Below are positions 34,300 to 42,916 of a DNA stretch of 64,000 nt, in pieces (position 1 is the first letter of the stretch; each line of letters opens with the position of its first letter). The stretch is from Blastocatellia bacterium (GTDB lineage: Bacteria > Acidobacteriota > Blastocatellia > UBA7656). The notes beneath the pieces were generated by a model. It ran no database searches. It saw nothing but the letters and a program-made list of their open reading frames with translations, and was not told the origin of the DNA. The position numbers and the translations under genes are program-made. The stretch covers positions 48,463 to 112,462 of the forward strand of contig DATENM010000036.1 of NCBI GenBank assembly GCA_035275065.1, in the 5' to 3' direction.

Positions 34300-34413
34300 T
34301 TGGCGATGAAGAAAGCAGTAGTGAAGAACGCGGCCTGCTTGGACCTGCGCGCTGGCAGGGGCGCGGAAGTAGACTTGTCCGCGCCCCACTTTTCGAGCGG
34401 AAACAAAGTGGGC
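34300..34413 (+). pseudogene. Decayed 3' fragment of an enoyl-CoA hydratase gene
   Basis: The + strand translation LAMKKAVVKNAACLDLRAG then AEVDLSAPHFSSGNK aligns with residues ~204-240 of the intact crotonase 3 (LAMAKAAVKNAGRLDMRAG, AEVDLFALCFSSADK), matching at roughly two thirds of positions. No start, no active-site region and no continuation exist. It is therefore a remnant of a duplicated crotonase, left at the border of the AT-richer patch. The rest of the gap 34088-34456 holds a palindrome and a doubtful minus-strand tail. Confidence 0.75.
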
Positions 34414-34456
34414 CAATTCCACTGTGAGATGTCAGCAACGAGAAAGGTCTCAGGGC

Positions 34457-36040
34457 CTACTGCACTTTTATATTGCCTGAGTTATCATCGTCGTTCGTCT
34501 CAAAGACCACACCGAACTTGAAGGTCTTGACGAAGTTATAGACCGGGGGCAGGAATCCGCGCTGAAAGGTGACTTTGAATCCTACTCTACCTACACCTAC
34601 CCGGATTCCTGTAGAAACCTTAAGATCTGCTTGGAGCCAGTACTTGCTGCCTTTATCTGTCATGATGACTTTTTGTGTCATCTCGTCAAGCGTTGCCTCT
34701 TTCTTGAAGAGGTAACGCTCCAGCGCTTTAGCGGTGAGCGTGACGCGGCTGATCGGCTCGTTGGCGTCGGCTGCCTTAAAGATCAGGTTCAACTCGCCGC
34801 CGCTCTTAGCCCTTGCCAGGGAACGTTTCTCCTGCGTCGGGTCGTCGTTGTTGGTGAGGTTGCCGCCCACTTCAAATCCGATAGGCACCCATCGGAAATT
34901 CCAGAAGCCAGTCTGGCCTGCGAACGCGCGCGAGACGGTGGCGACCTGTAACTGGGTGTCCCAAAGCAGGTTGCTGACATTGCTGATGCCGCGATCACTG
35001 ACATCGCCTTCAAACCTCAGGGCATTATCCCAGATGTAGGCGCGGATAAAGTTCTTTTGGAGATTAGCAATACTCTCAAGCGCTTTCTGTTCCGCCTCCC
35101 CTGAAGCTGAATCGCTAAAATCAGACTTAGACAAACCCGCCAACGCTGAAGTTATATTGGTTAATTCGGTATGGTCCAAATTCAGAAAACTCTTTCGGAA
35201 GTTAATTCCGACTTCGAAATGCCTGGGGTCGCTCAGGTTCTCGCTAGCCTTGTTAAGCTTGAAGCCAAGTATGATGTGGTCGAATAGAGAGGCTTGGCCC
35301 AGAGTCGCGGGACGAAGGTCTTTATTGAAACTAATGTCGGCACTGCCTTGTGAATCCCCCCCGCCTGAAGGGATCACAACATTGATACCGGCAAAGACAT
35401 CTTTCTCCTCATCCGTCTTGGCATGGGCGACGGAGTTCTTAAGCGCCTCATAGTCCTGTTTTATCCTCTGATCTATGTTACCTGCATTGATAATCGTCCC
35501 AGTTGCGGTGGCGCCATCAACTTCAAGGGGCTGATGCGTAGTCGCATCCTTGAGATGAAGTTTATTGAAGCTGACCTGAACTTGATCATCGCCAGGATCC
35601 GCGAATGCCTCAGGCCCAGCATCTAACCCGATTTGGAGAAGCTTTAGACCCCGAAAGTTACCTCGATTCTTTGTCTCGCTGGCGACAATCGCGGTAGGTG
35701 GTACCACCTTGCCACTAGGTAAGTACTTTATGGTGAAATTTGATGGATTCAAATCATCCTTCACAAATCCTGCCGTACCGGTGTTATCCGTATCTTGGGG
35801 ATCCGTAAGGAAGACCTCCAAGACGTGCCTAAAAAGAGGGACGGCGACACCGTTAAGCACCTTTGTGCCATTCTCCAGGTCATAAACTCGTACCACACCT
35901 ATGCCATGCGAGCTCGCCTTAGTCGCTTCAATATCCTTAACGCCTCCCGCCTTTTGTCGAGCCACTGCGTTGTGGCACAGACAGGCCACTAAACTGAGCA
36001 GAAAGATTGAGAACAGAAACCGTCTAGACAGGTGGATCAT
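34457..36040 (-). CDS. Unrecognised secreted protein, beta-rich
   Basis: The 527-residue protein has a clear signal sequence (MIHLSRRFLFSIFLLSLVAC). LVAC could serve as a lipobox, or cleavage could follow AVA. The mature part is rich in alternating polar/hydrophobic strands and ends with an aromatic strand pattern (RVGFKVTFQRGFLPP, FVKTFKFGVVFET), suggesting an outer-membrane or large beta-sandwich protein. A charged helical stretch lies around residues 195-220 (RIKQDYEALKNSVAHAKTDEE). I do not recognise the family. Codon use and base composition are visibly more AT-rich than in the flanking genes. It is 180 bases downstream of the small gene at 36221-36514 on the same strand. Confidence 0.72.
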   Translation of the reverse strand: MIHLSRRFLFSIFLLSLVACLCHNAVARQKAGGVKDIEATKASSHGIGVVRVYDLENGTKVLNGVAVPLFRHVLEVFLTDPQDTDNTGTAGFVKDDLNPSNFTIKYLPSGKVVPPTAIVASETKNRGNFRGLKLLQIGLDAGPEAFADPGDDQVQVSFNKLHLKDATTHQPLEVDGATATGTIINAGNIDQRIKQDYEALKNSVAHAKTDEEKDVFAGINVVIPSGGGDSQGSADISFNKDLRPATLGQASLFDHIILGFKLNKASENLSDPRHFEVGINFRKSFLNLDHTELTNITSALAGLSKSDFSDSASGEAEQKALESIANLQKNFIRAYIWDNALRFEGDVSDRGISNVSNLLWDTQLQVATVSRAFAGQTGFWNFRWVPIGFEVGGNLTNNDDPTQEKRSLARAKSGGELNLIFKAADANEPISRVTLTAKALERYLFKKEATLDEMTQKVIMTDKGSKYWLQADLKVSTGIRVGVGRVGFKVTFQRGFLPPVYNFVKTFKFGVVFETNDDDNSGNIKVQ

Positions 36041-36220
36041 AAGGTCTCCATCACAGTAACCATTCGTTACCGGCAGTTGGGGGTTAAGAATTTACCTGCT
36101 CTACCTTCTGTATGCGGTCTTCGGCAGGCAGTAGAATCCAATAGAGGCGGCGACCTTGGCGCTTGGTCCATCACAAAGGGCAACACAAGGGTCATTCGCC
36201 ATAATGCCCGCAGCGCTAAA

Positions 36221-36514
36221 CTAGGGCTTGGCTATCAGGTCTGTAAGGAGGTCTGCAACATCTCCAATGACGGTGCTAGGTGATGCAGTAATCTGCATAA
36301 TCCCTCCCGCTAGTTCGGGGAGCAGATGAGCCAGCGTATCTATGAATGCTTGGATCTGCGCATCGTTTACAATCCCTACATCCTGAAACGCCAACTCACT
36401 AAGGCCCGCAGGCGAGACAATAAGTGGGTCGAGTTTTTGGATCTTTACGAACCCTGATGTTGTCGCACAAGCAATGGCAACCGCTCTATCTGCAATTTCA
36501 CCTGGTGTTGGCAT
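36221..36514 (-). CDS. Unrecognised small protein
   Basis: This 97-residue protein starts MPTPGEIADRAVAIACATTS. GGAGG lies 9 bases before the ATG at 36514; an alternative in-frame ATG at 36574 adds 20 residues but lacks such a site. It is mildly hydrophobic and acidic, rich in Ala/Ile/Leu, with a C-terminal VIGDVADLLTDLIAKP helix and no signal peptide. No family is recognised. It is probably co-transcribed with the secreted protein gene downstream (34457-36040), and both share the AT-richer composition. Confidence 0.6.
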   Translation of the reverse strand: MPTPGEIADRAVAIACATTSGFVKIQKLDPLIVSPAGLSELAFQDVGIVNDAQIQAFIDTLAHLLPELAGGIMQITASPSTVIGDVADLLTDLIAKP

Positions 36515-36546
36515 TTTAGTTTCCTCCAATGATTCAAGTAGTCGCA

Positions 36547-36558
36547 GAGATGCATCTC
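36547..36558. promoter_or_regulatory. 12-bp palindrome upstream of the small gene
   Basis: GAGATGCATCTC is a perfect palindrome located 33 bases upstream of the minus-strand ATG at 36514. It could be an operator for the two-gene unit. No clear -35/-10 pair is identified. Confidence 0.3.
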
Positions 36559-36574
36559 CGCATTCTTGAATCAA

Positions 36575-36969
36575 TTAATGTTAATAGGCCGTGCAAGACT
36601 CACTTGCTCAGAGTAAGAGTCTTACACGTCAGATGCTAACGCCGGTCTCAGACTGCAACTGAGGTGGCGGCGAGTGTATTTTGCCTGACAGAAAAAGTCA
36701 ACGGGCTCTCGGGTTACAAAAGGACTTCGGTAGAATTGCTTAAATCATTCTCCGAAATCTAAGAAAATAGGAGAACCGCCCAGTCCCTTACTGTAATTGC
36801 GAACCCGAACAGCTCATTGGATCACGGTTTTCGCACTCCCATTTGCTAATGGTAAGTGTGCTAAAAACGTTTCAGGATTTTTGTAGGAAGTTCACCTTGA
36901 GAAGTAGTTGAAAGCCATGAGAGGTAGGAAGGCTGCCAGCTAGGCGACTTCAACTGACAGCCTGATCCG
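36575..36969. other. Gene-free AT-rich gap
   Basis: No coding frame is supported in these ~395 bases. The only structure noticed is an imperfect 11-bp inverted repeat, GTGCAAGACTC (36591-36601) with GAGTCTTACAC (36617-36627). The base composition matches the AT-richer patch to its left and contrasts with the GC-rich gene to its right, so it probably marks one edge of a transferred segment. Confidence 0.5.
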
Positions 36970-37587
36970 TCATTTGCTGGAAGGCAGGTACTGCGGCGGT
37001 AGCGGGTTGTCAGGGCGCTCGGAATCCCAATAGACCGTGACGATCCACCAGCGCTTGCCGTCGTTCATTAACTGAATGCTGTTGATGCCGCGCGCGAACG
37101 GCGTCTTATCCGTCGCCTCGTGGCGCGAATCATACGTGCTGAAGACATGCGCGATGTGGCCGAAGCTGTCTACCTTGCGAGCGATCTCGCGCTCGTAGAA
37201 GCCATTCTTCTCCAGAAAAGGCGCCGACCGCGAGACGTAACCTTCCGGGTCGAGCACCCGCGCTTCTATCGTTCCGTCTTGCCGCTTGGCCGCCGGGATC
37301 AAGCGCGCGCCCGGCACGAACAGCGAGCGGAAACGATCCCAGTCGCGCTTCTTGCCCGCCGGCCCTGAAATCACGTCATAAAGCGCCGCGAGAATCGCAT
37401 CCATGCTCTTCACATCCGCGGGATTGGCTTCCACAGCCGCTTTCGCAGCCTCAGCCTGTTGATTGCCTGTGTCGCTCATGCTTCGAGTCTCCCCGGTGTC
37501 TGCCGTCGTCGGGGCGGCAAGCGTCGGCGTCCAGACCCCCCCGACGGTTAACAAAACTATGGCCATTACGAACAGCATTCTCTTCAT
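36970..37587 (-). CDS. Secreted NTF2-like (SnoaL-type) protein
   Basis: The 205-residue protein has a signal peptide (MKRMLFVMAIVLLTVGG, cleavage near LAA-P), a low-complexity acidic linker to residue ~55, and then an NTF2-like cone fold: ILAALYDVISGPAGKKRDWD, FRSLFVPGARLIP, GFYEREIARKVDSFGHIAHV, INSIQLMNDGKRWWIVTVYWD. The family includes small-molecule isomerases, hydratases and many binding proteins; no catalytic residues are diagnostic here. It stands alone between the AT-rich gap and queD. Confidence 0.78.
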   Translation of the reverse strand: MKRMLFVMAIVLLTVGGVWTPTLAAPTTADTGETRSMSDTGNQQAEAAKAAVEANPADVKSMDAILAALYDVISGPAGKKRDWDRFRSLFVPGARLIPAAKRQDGTIEARVLDPEGYVSRSAPFLEKNGFYEREIARKVDSFGHIAHVFSTYDSRHEATDKTPFARGINSIQLMNDGKRWWIVTVYWDSERPDNPLPPQYLPSSK

Positions 37588-37647
37588 GGTCTTTCCTCAG
37601 GAGCGGAATGTTGGGCACTTTGCACACCGGCGCGGTTTCGCGCCTGG

Positions 37648-38025
37648 TTATGAATGCGCTTCAAAGGTCGCGCAGGTCGAGGGCGTTTCCCAGACGCGCA
37701 CTTTATAAACCCTGACGCGCTCGTTGTTGATCTGTCCGCCGACTTCGTGCAGGATGTAGCCCGCCAGGTGCTCGCTCGACGGGTTCAGCTCGACATCGAA
37801 CGGACGCAGCTCGTTGAGGTTCTGATGATCCAGATATTGCATCACGCGGCGCGTCGCGGCTTTCAATTCTTTGAAGTCCACGAGCATGCCGACCGCGTCG
37901 AGGCGCTCGCCACGCACGTAAACTTCGACCTTCCAGTTATGGCCGTGCAGATTTTCGCACTTGCCGCGATAGCCGCGCAGCGCGTGCGCCGCCGAGAACT
38001 CTTCTTCGATCATCACTTCGTACAT
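37648..38025 (-). CDS. queD: 6-carboxytetrahydropterin synthase QueD
   Basis: This 125-residue enzyme has the PTPS-family zinc site His14 (SAAHAL), His27 and His29 (ENLHGHNW), a catalytic Cys23 (GKCENLHGH) and MLVDFKELK. The CxxxHxH spacing is that of QueD, which converts dihydroneopterin triphosphate to 6-carboxytetrahydropterin for queuosine and 7-deazaguanine synthesis. No other queuosine gene is adjacent. The SD-like AGGGGAGCG lies upstream of ATG 38025. Confidence 0.9.
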   Translation of the reverse strand: MYEVMIEEEFSAAHALRGYRGKCENLHGHNWKVEVYVRGERLDAVGMLVDFKELKAATRRVMQYLDHQNLNELRPFDVELNPSSEHLAGYILHEVGGQINNERVRVYKVRVWETPSTCATFEAHS

Positions 38026-38090
38026 CGGTCGCTCCCCTCGTCATCCTCAACACTCCTAGGCTAGAAAACCGCGCCGGCTTTGTCAAACAT

Positions 38091-38200
38091 CTGACAGTTG
38101 CCAGTGAGCAGTTGCCAGTTGTCAGTTATCAGTTGTCAGTTGGGAATGATGCCTTCTGGCTGGCGACTGGTAACTGATAACTGACAACTGGCAACTGCCC
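38091..38200. repeat. Inverted heptamer array, unit CAGTTGC
   Basis: The left arm 38091-38142 is seven degenerate units (CAGTTGC, CAGTGAG, CAGTTGC, CAGTTGT, CAGTTAT, CAGTTGT, CAGTTGG). The right arm 38164-38200 is the reverse complement (ACTGATAACTGACAACTGGC). The array fills the space between queD and icd, which are divergently transcribed. Confidence 0.88.
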
Positions 38201-38267
38201 ACGGCCTCCGGTATGATTAGAAGCTTGCTTGGGCGGTGGCGGCCCGAGTGTACGGAGGCTCGCTTAG

Positions 38268-39269
38268 ATGAATAAACACAAGCTCACGCTCATTCCCGGC
38301 GATGGCATCGGCCCGGAGGTCACCGGCGCGGCCATCTCCGTGATGCGCGCCGCCGGTGTGCAGTTCGAATGGGATTCGTTCGTCGTCGGTGCAGAGGCGC
38401 TGTCACGGTTCGGCGACCCGCTGCCGCAGGATTTGATCGAATCGATCCGGCGCAACAAGATCGCCCTGAAAGGCCCGGTCATCACGCCTGTCGGCACGGG
38501 CTTCGTCAGCGCCAACGTGCGGCTACGCAAGGCGCTCGATCTGTACGCCAACCTGCGGCCCATCAAGTCGCTCAAGGGCGTCAAGTCACGTTATGAAGAC
38601 GTAGACCTGATCGTCGTGCGCGAAAACACCGAAGACCTCTACAGCGGCCTTGAGCACGAAGTCGTGCCGGGCGTCGTCGAGAGCCTGAAGATCATCACCG
38701 ACCGGGCCTCGCGCCGCATCGCTCACTTCGCTTTCGAATACGCGCGCCGCGAAGGGCGCAAGAAGGTGACGGCGATTCACAAGGCCAACATCATGAAGAT
38801 GAGCGACGGCCTTTTCCTGAACTGCTTCCGCGAAGTCTCCAAGGATTACCCTGAGATCGAAGCCAATGACCTGATCGTTGATAACGCCTGCATGCAGATG
38901 GTGATGGATCCGAATCAATTCGATGTGCTGCTGCTCGAAAACCTCTACGGCGACATCATGTCTGACCTAGGCGCGGGCCTGGTCGGCGGTCTCGGCATCG
39001 TGCCTGGCGCCAACATCGGCGAAGAGGTCGCGGTCTTTGAAGCCGTGCATGGCTCGGCGCCGAACATTGCCGGGCGCGGCATCGCCAACCCGACGGCGTT
39101 AATTCAGACCGCCGTGTTGATGCTCAAGCACATCGGCGAGCGCGAAGCCGCCGACCGCATTCAGCAGGCGCTCGTCAAGATCCTCGCCGAAGGCCAGTTC
39201 CTGACACGCGACCTTGGCGGCAACGCCACGACGATTGAGTTCACCGATGCCATCATCCACGCGCTGTGA
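38268..39269 (+). CDS. icd: NAD-type isocitrate/isopropylmalate dehydrogenase family
   Basis: The 333-residue enzyme begins LTLIPGDGIGPEVT and has RENTEDLYSGLEHEV (substrate and cofactor loop), KANIMKMSDGLF (catalytic Lys), DNACMQMVMDPNQFDVLL and LYGDIMSDLGAGLVGGLG (metal-binding Asp residues), then FEAVHGSAPNIAG. The RENTEDLYSGLEH motif is that of the short NAD-dependent isocitrate dehydrogenase, as in eukaryotic IDH3, rather than of LeuB. It would oxidise isocitrate to 2-oxoglutarate in the TCA cycle. GGAGG precedes the ATG. Homoisocitrate or tartrate dehydrogenases are less likely alternatives. Confidence 0.85.
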   Translation: MNKHKLTLIPGDGIGPEVTGAAISVMRAAGVQFEWDSFVVGAEALSRFGDPLPQDLIESIRRNKIALKGPVITPVGTGFVSANVRLRKALDLYANLRPIKSLKGVKSRYEDVDLIVVRENTEDLYSGLEHEVVPGVVESLKIITDRASRRIAHFAFEYARREGRKKVTAIHKANIMKMSDGLFLNCFREVSKDYPEIEANDLIVDNACMQMVMDPNQFDVLLLENLYGDIMSDLGAGLVGGLGIVPGANIGEEVAVFEAVHGSAPNIAGRGIANPTALIQTAVLMLKHIGEREAADRIQQALVKILAEGQFLTRDLGGNATTIEFTDAIIHAL

Positions 39270-39287
39270 TTTGTGCCGCGCTTGTTT

Positions 39288-39345
39288 GTGGCGCAAGCTG
39301 TTAGCTTGCGCAAGTCCGAGCGCAAGCTAACAGCTTGCGCCACAC
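39288..39345. repeat. Palindromic repeat family A, copy 3
   Basis: A perfect 25-bp inverted repeat (39288-39312 with 39321-39345) has an 8-base loop. The arm begins TGTGGCGCAAGCTGTTAGC. It lies between icd and pepA, and its right end runs into the Shine-Dalgarno region of pepA. Confidence 0.9.
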
Positions 39346-39366
39346 CGGAGGAAACGGCCAGTCGCT

Positions 39367-40869
39367 ATGAAAGTTATCGCCAGCCACACCCGTCTCAACG
39401 AGATCAATGACGATGTGCTGATCGTCCCGGTTTTTGAAGGCGAAACGTCGCTCGACCCGCAAGGCGCGCCGGCGCTCGCTTCGCTCGATCACCTGACGCG
39501 CGGCATGCTCGAAGCGGTCTTTCAGAGCGGTGAGATGAGCGGCAAGTCTGGGCGCTGGACGCTGCTGCACACGCCCGGCAATCTCTCGACACGTCGCCTG
39601 CTGCTTTATGGCGCAGGCCGGCGCGAACGTCTAACGACGCTGGCGTTGCAACGTGTAGCGGGCGGCGCAACCCGCCTGCTCGATGGGCGCGGCATGCGCA
39701 CGGCGGCTTTCCTGCTCAGAGAGAATATGACCGATGAGCTGAACGTCCGCGCCGTCGTTGAAGGCGTCATTCTCGGAGAGGTCAAAGGCGACCTCTACCG
39801 CGCCAAAGACGACGCGACCAGTGCCATCGAAACCCTGCATCTAGTCACAGAGCATCCCGAAGCTGCCGCCGTCGAGCCGGCCATTGCGGTGGCGACGACA
39901 CTGGCCGAAGCGACCAACTTCGCGCGCACGCTCGGCTTCGAGCCGGGCAACATCATGACGCCTACGGAGCTGGCCAATCGCGCCGAAGCGATGGCGGCGC
40001 GCGAAGGCTTGAGCTTTGAAGCGCTCGACGAAGACGAGATGAAGCAACTCGGCATGGGCGCACTGCTTGCCGTGTCGCGCGGCAGCCAGGAGCCTGCACG
40101 GCTGATCGTTATGCGCTATGAGCCGGCGGGCGCGGCTCCCGATGAACTGATCGCGCTAGTCGGCAAGGGCATCACCTTTGATTCAGGCGGCATCTCGATC
40201 AAGCCCGCCGAGCATATGGAAGAGATGAAGTACGACATGGGCGGCGGCGCGGCGGTCATCGGCGCCATGCAAGCCATCGCCCGGCTGAAACCAGGAGTGC
40301 GGGTTATCGGCGTCGTGCCGGCCTCAGAAAATTTGCCGTCGGGCCGCGCCGTTAAGCCCGGCGATGTCGTCCGCAGCCTGAGCGGCAAGACTATCGAAGT
40401 CGCTAACACCGATGCCGAAGGCCGCTTGATCCTTGCCGACGCCATCACTTATTCGATCCAGCAGGGAGCGACCACACTGGTTGACGTAGCGACCCTGACC
40501 GGCGCGTGTGTGATCGCGCTCGGCGGAAATCGCGCCGCCGTCATGAGCAACCGTCAATCCCTCGCTGACGAGTTGATCGTCGCCGGCGAGCAGTCGGGCG
40601 AGCGGCTGTGGCCGATGCCGCTCGACAAAGAATACGGCGACATGATCCGCAGCGACATCGCCGACATCCGCAACATCGGCAACCGCGTCGCCGGCGCCAT
40701 CACCGCCGCATGGTTCTTGAAGCACTTCGCCGGCGAAACCCCCTGGGCGCACCTCGACATCGCCGGCACGGCGTGGACCGAAAGCGTCAAGCCCTATCTG
40801 GCCAAAGGCGCGACCGGCTTCGGCGTCAGACTGCTTACCAATTTCGTCAGAGGCCGCGCCCGGCAGTGA
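39367..40869 (+). CDS. pepA: Leucyl aminopeptidase (M17)
   Basis: The 500-residue enzyme has an N-terminal macro-like domain (~1-165) and the C-terminal M17 catalytic domain. The two-metal site motifs are present: GKGITFDSGGISIKP (metal-binding Lys and Asp), KYDMGGGAAVIGAM, and the signature NTDAEGRLILADA with the catalytic Arg. It removes N-terminal residues from peptides in the cytoplasm as a hexamer. The final TGA stop is supplied by the first unit of the repeat array that follows (CAGTGACAAG), so the original C-terminus may have been slightly longer. Confidence 0.93.
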   Translation: MKVIASHTRLNEINDDVLIVPVFEGETSLDPQGAPALASLDHLTRGMLEAVFQSGEMSGKSGRWTLLHTPGNLSTRRLLLYGAGRRERLTTLALQRVAGGATRLLDGRGMRTAAFLLRENMTDELNVRAVVEGVILGEVKGDLYRAKDDATSAIETLHLVTEHPEAAAVEPAIAVATTLAEATNFARTLGFEPGNIMTPTELANRAEAMAAREGLSFEALDEDEMKQLGMGALLAVSRGSQEPARLIVMRYEPAGAAPDELIALVGKGITFDSGGISIKPAEHMEEMKYDMGGGAAVIGAMQAIARLKPGVRVIGVVPASENLPSGRAVKPGDVVRSLSGKTIEVANTDAEGRLILADAITYSIQQGATTLVDVATLTGACVIALGGNRAAVMSNRQSLADELIVAGEQSGERLWPMPLDKEYGDMIRSDIADIRNIGNRVAGAITAAWFLKHFAGETPWAHLDIAGTAWTESVKPYLAKGATGFGVRLLTNFVRGRARQ

Positions 40870-40979
40870 CAAGTGACAAGTGACGAGTGACAAGTGACAA
40901 GAAGGAATGCGCCTGCTGAAGCGGGCCAGGATACTACAAGTGACTACGTCTTGTCACTTGTCACTCGTCACTTGTCACC
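40866..40979. repeat. Inverted heptamer array, unit GTGACAA (copy 4)
   Basis: The left arm 40866-40901 provides the pepA stop. The right arm 40949-40979 is TTGTCACTTGTCACTCGTC followed by a further CACTTGTCAC unit. The loop TGCGCCTGCTGAAGCGGGC and the following AGGATAC match the loop of copy 1 at 7682-7789, 33 kb away. Confidence 0.9.
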
Positions 40980-41043
40980 TTCTTTGGCATAGCTATACTA
41001 GATTCAGGTTTCAGAACGGACGAAAGGACGCAAGCGAAAGAGC

Positions 41044-42129
41044 ATGGAAAAGCAACTGATTCATCGCGAAGTCGTGATTATCGGCTCAGGGCCTGCCGGG
41101 TTGACGGCGGCGATTTATAGCGGGCGGGCGAACCTCAACCCGCTGGTCGTCGAAGGCCCGCAGCCGGGCGGCCAGTTGATGATTACTACCGATGTCGAAA
41201 ACTATCCCGGCTTTGCCAAAGGCATTATGGGGCCGGCGCTGATGCAGGAATTCCGCGAGCAGGCGGCGCGCTTCGGCACAGAGTTCCTGACGGCTTACGT
41301 CACGCACGCGGATCTCAGCAAGCGCCCCTTCACGCTGACGACCGACGAGCATGTGATCCGCGCCGAAACTTTAATCATCGCTTCGGGCGCGTCGGCCAAA
41401 TGGTTAGGCATTCCCGGCGAAGCGCCGGCACCGCACGGGCTCGGCGGCCTGGGCGTGTCGGCCTGCGCCACCTGCGACGGCTTCTTCTTCAAAGGCAAGC
41501 CGATTGTCGTTGTCGGCGGCGGCGATACGGCGATGGAAGAAGCGACCTTCCTGACGCGCTATGCGTCGCACGTCACGGTTATTCATCGCCGCGATCATCT
41601 GCGCGCTTCGAAGATCATGCAGGACAAGGCGTTCAAGAATCCAAAGATCGATTTCCTCTGGAACCACACGGTCGAAGAAATTCTCGGCAACCCGAAAGAC
41701 GGCGTCAACGGCGCGCGCATCCGCAACGTCGAGACCGGCGAAGAAAGAATCTTCCCCTGTGGAGGCGTCTTTATTGCCATCGGTCATCAGCCGAACACCG
41801 ATGTCTTCAAAGGCCAGCTAGAGATGGATGAGATCGGCTATCTGAAGACCAACGGGCGGACGATGGCGACCAACATTCCCGGTGTCTTTGCCTGCGGCGA
41901 TGCACAGGATTCCTACTACCGCCAGGCGGTGACGGCGGCGGGAACCGGCTGCATGGCGGCGATTGATGCCGAGCGCTTCCTCGACAACCTGCCGGTCGCG
42001 CTGCCTTCGGGCGAAGAGGTGACCATCGAAGGCGAGATCGTTACCGCCGATCATCAAAAAATCATCCTTCCCGACGGCGAAGTCCTCTCGAACAAACCCG
42101 AAGGCGAAACGGTAGGAACTGGGGACTAG
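41044..42129 (+). CDS. trxB: Thioredoxin reductase
   Basis: The 361-residue flavoenzyme has an FAD motif IIGSGPAGLTAAIYSGRA (13-30), the redox-active CATCDG (Cys141/Cys144), the NADPH motif VVGGGDTAMEEATFL, and the C-terminal FACGDAQDSYYRQAVTAAGTGC. It reduces thioredoxin with NADPH in the cytoplasm. The protein is about 40 residues longer than the E. coli enzyme because of a C-terminal extension (LPSGEEVTIEGEIVTADHQK and onward), which ends VGTGD; those last residues and the TAG stop are encoded by the first units of the following heptamer repeat. Confidence 0.93.
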   Translation: MEKQLIHREVVIIGSGPAGLTAAIYSGRANLNPLVVEGPQPGGQLMITTDVENYPGFAKGIMGPALMQEFREQAARFGTEFLTAYVTHADLSKRPFTLTTDEHVIRAETLIIASGASAKWLGIPGEAPAPHGLGGLGVSACATCDGFFFKGKPIVVVGGGDTAMEEATFLTRYASHVTVIHRRDHLRASKIMQDKAFKNPKIDFLWNHTVEEILGNPKDGVNGARIRNVETGEERIFPCGGVFIAIGHQPNTDVFKGQLEMDEIGYLKTNGRTMATNIPGVFACGDAQDSYYRQAVTAAGTGCMAAIDAERFLDNLPVALPSGEEVTIEGEIVTADHQKIILPDGEVLSNKPEGETVGTGD

Positions 42130-42366
42130 GGATTAGGGGCTGGGGGCTGGGAGGTAGGAGGCAGGTGGCAGTGCGGCACTAAGCTCCGTCAGAAGCGGGA
42201 TGTTTATAGTGATCGTGCGGGTTTGATCCGTAAGCTCCGTAGGAGCGAAATGTCAACATCCCGCTCCTACGGAGCTTCCTGGTTTACGCCGTCTGTAACT
42301 ATAAACATGGCGTCCCTACGGGACTGGGGAACTGCCTCCTGCTCACTGCCTCCTAATCCCGCGCCC
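42112..42366. repeat. Inverted heptamer arms (unit AGGGGCT) enclosing a family D element
   Basis: The left arm about 42112-42172 is degenerate 7-base units (GGGGACT, AGGGATT, AGGGGCT, GGGGGCT, GGGAGGT, AGGAGGC). The right arm 42321-42366 is GGGGAACTGCCTCCTGCTC and following, its rough reverse complement. Between them (42180-42325) lies a separate palindromic element of family D, so one repeat has inserted into the other or they move together. Confidence 0.8.
42180..42325. repeat. Family D palindromic element, copy 1
   Basis: The inner arms AAGCTCCGTAGGAGCG and CGCTCCTACGGAGCTT (about 42231-42276) are perfect inverses. The outer arms AGCGGGATGTTTATAG and CTATAAACATGGCGTCC are approximate inverses. 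The same building blocks (TCCGTAGGAGCG, ATGTTTATAG) recur at 54660-54824. Confidence 0.82.
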
Positions 42367-42373
42367 CTCTATT

Positions 42374-42916
42374 ATGGTCAAGATCGCAAACTCTGAAACC
42401 GTGAAACCGGCTCCAGGAGCCAGTGCCGGCCAGCAGGTTGTTGCCGGCCTTGAAGCGCTCCTGCTCACGATCTGGGTCGGCGCGATGCTCTTCTTCAGCT
42501 TCGCGGTTGCGCCGACGGTCTTTGCGGTGCTGCCGACGCGCGAGCTGGCGGGCCAGGTAGTCAATAGCCTGATTGCCAAAGTCGAGTGGATCGGCCTCGT
42601 CTGCGGACCGCTGCTGTTGCTCTCTCAGCTTTTCGTCTGGCCGAAGCGCGAGGGCGAAGCTAAAGCGCGTGTCTTACGCGTGATCTTGCTGGGGTTGATG
42701 ACGCTGCTCGTGTTGGGGTCGCGCTTCTGGGTATCGGCAAAGATGCATAGCTTGCGGGCGCAGCTCAGCGGGCCGATTGACGACCTCGCGGTGACCGACC
42801 CGCTGCGCGTTGACTTCAACGCCCTGCACGGCATTTCGGTCAGCCTGATGGGGGCGACGTTGCTCGCCGGCATCGTCGTCATCTTTCTGAGCGTTCGCCT
42901 ATGGCCCAAGCGCTAG
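42374..42916 (+). CDS. DUF4149 membrane protein
   Basis: The 180-residue protein has four hydrophobic segments (about 27-50, 70-88, 97-113, 153-173). It has the DUF4149 features LLTIWVGAMLFFSFAVAPTVFAVL and LNALHGISVSL-type C-terminal sequence (DFNALHGISVSLMGATLLAG). The function of the family is unknown. The stop overlaps the next small gene by 16 bases. Confidence 0.8.
   Translation: MVKIANSETVKPAPGASAGQQVVAGLEALLLTIWVGAMLFFSFAVAPTVFAVLPTRELAGQVVNSLIAKVEWIGLVCGPLLLLSQLFVWPKREGEAKARVLRVILLGLMTLLVLGSRFWVSAKMHSLRAQLSGPIDDLAVTDPLRVDFNALHGISVSLMGATLLAGIVVIFLSVRLWPKR

Noticed and set aside
34216..34521. A 101-codon plus-strand gene containing the crotonase-like stretch
   Set aside because: Only the middle 38 codons resemble a crotonase; the rest is unrelated and the end runs into the convergent gene, so it is a remnant rather than a gene.
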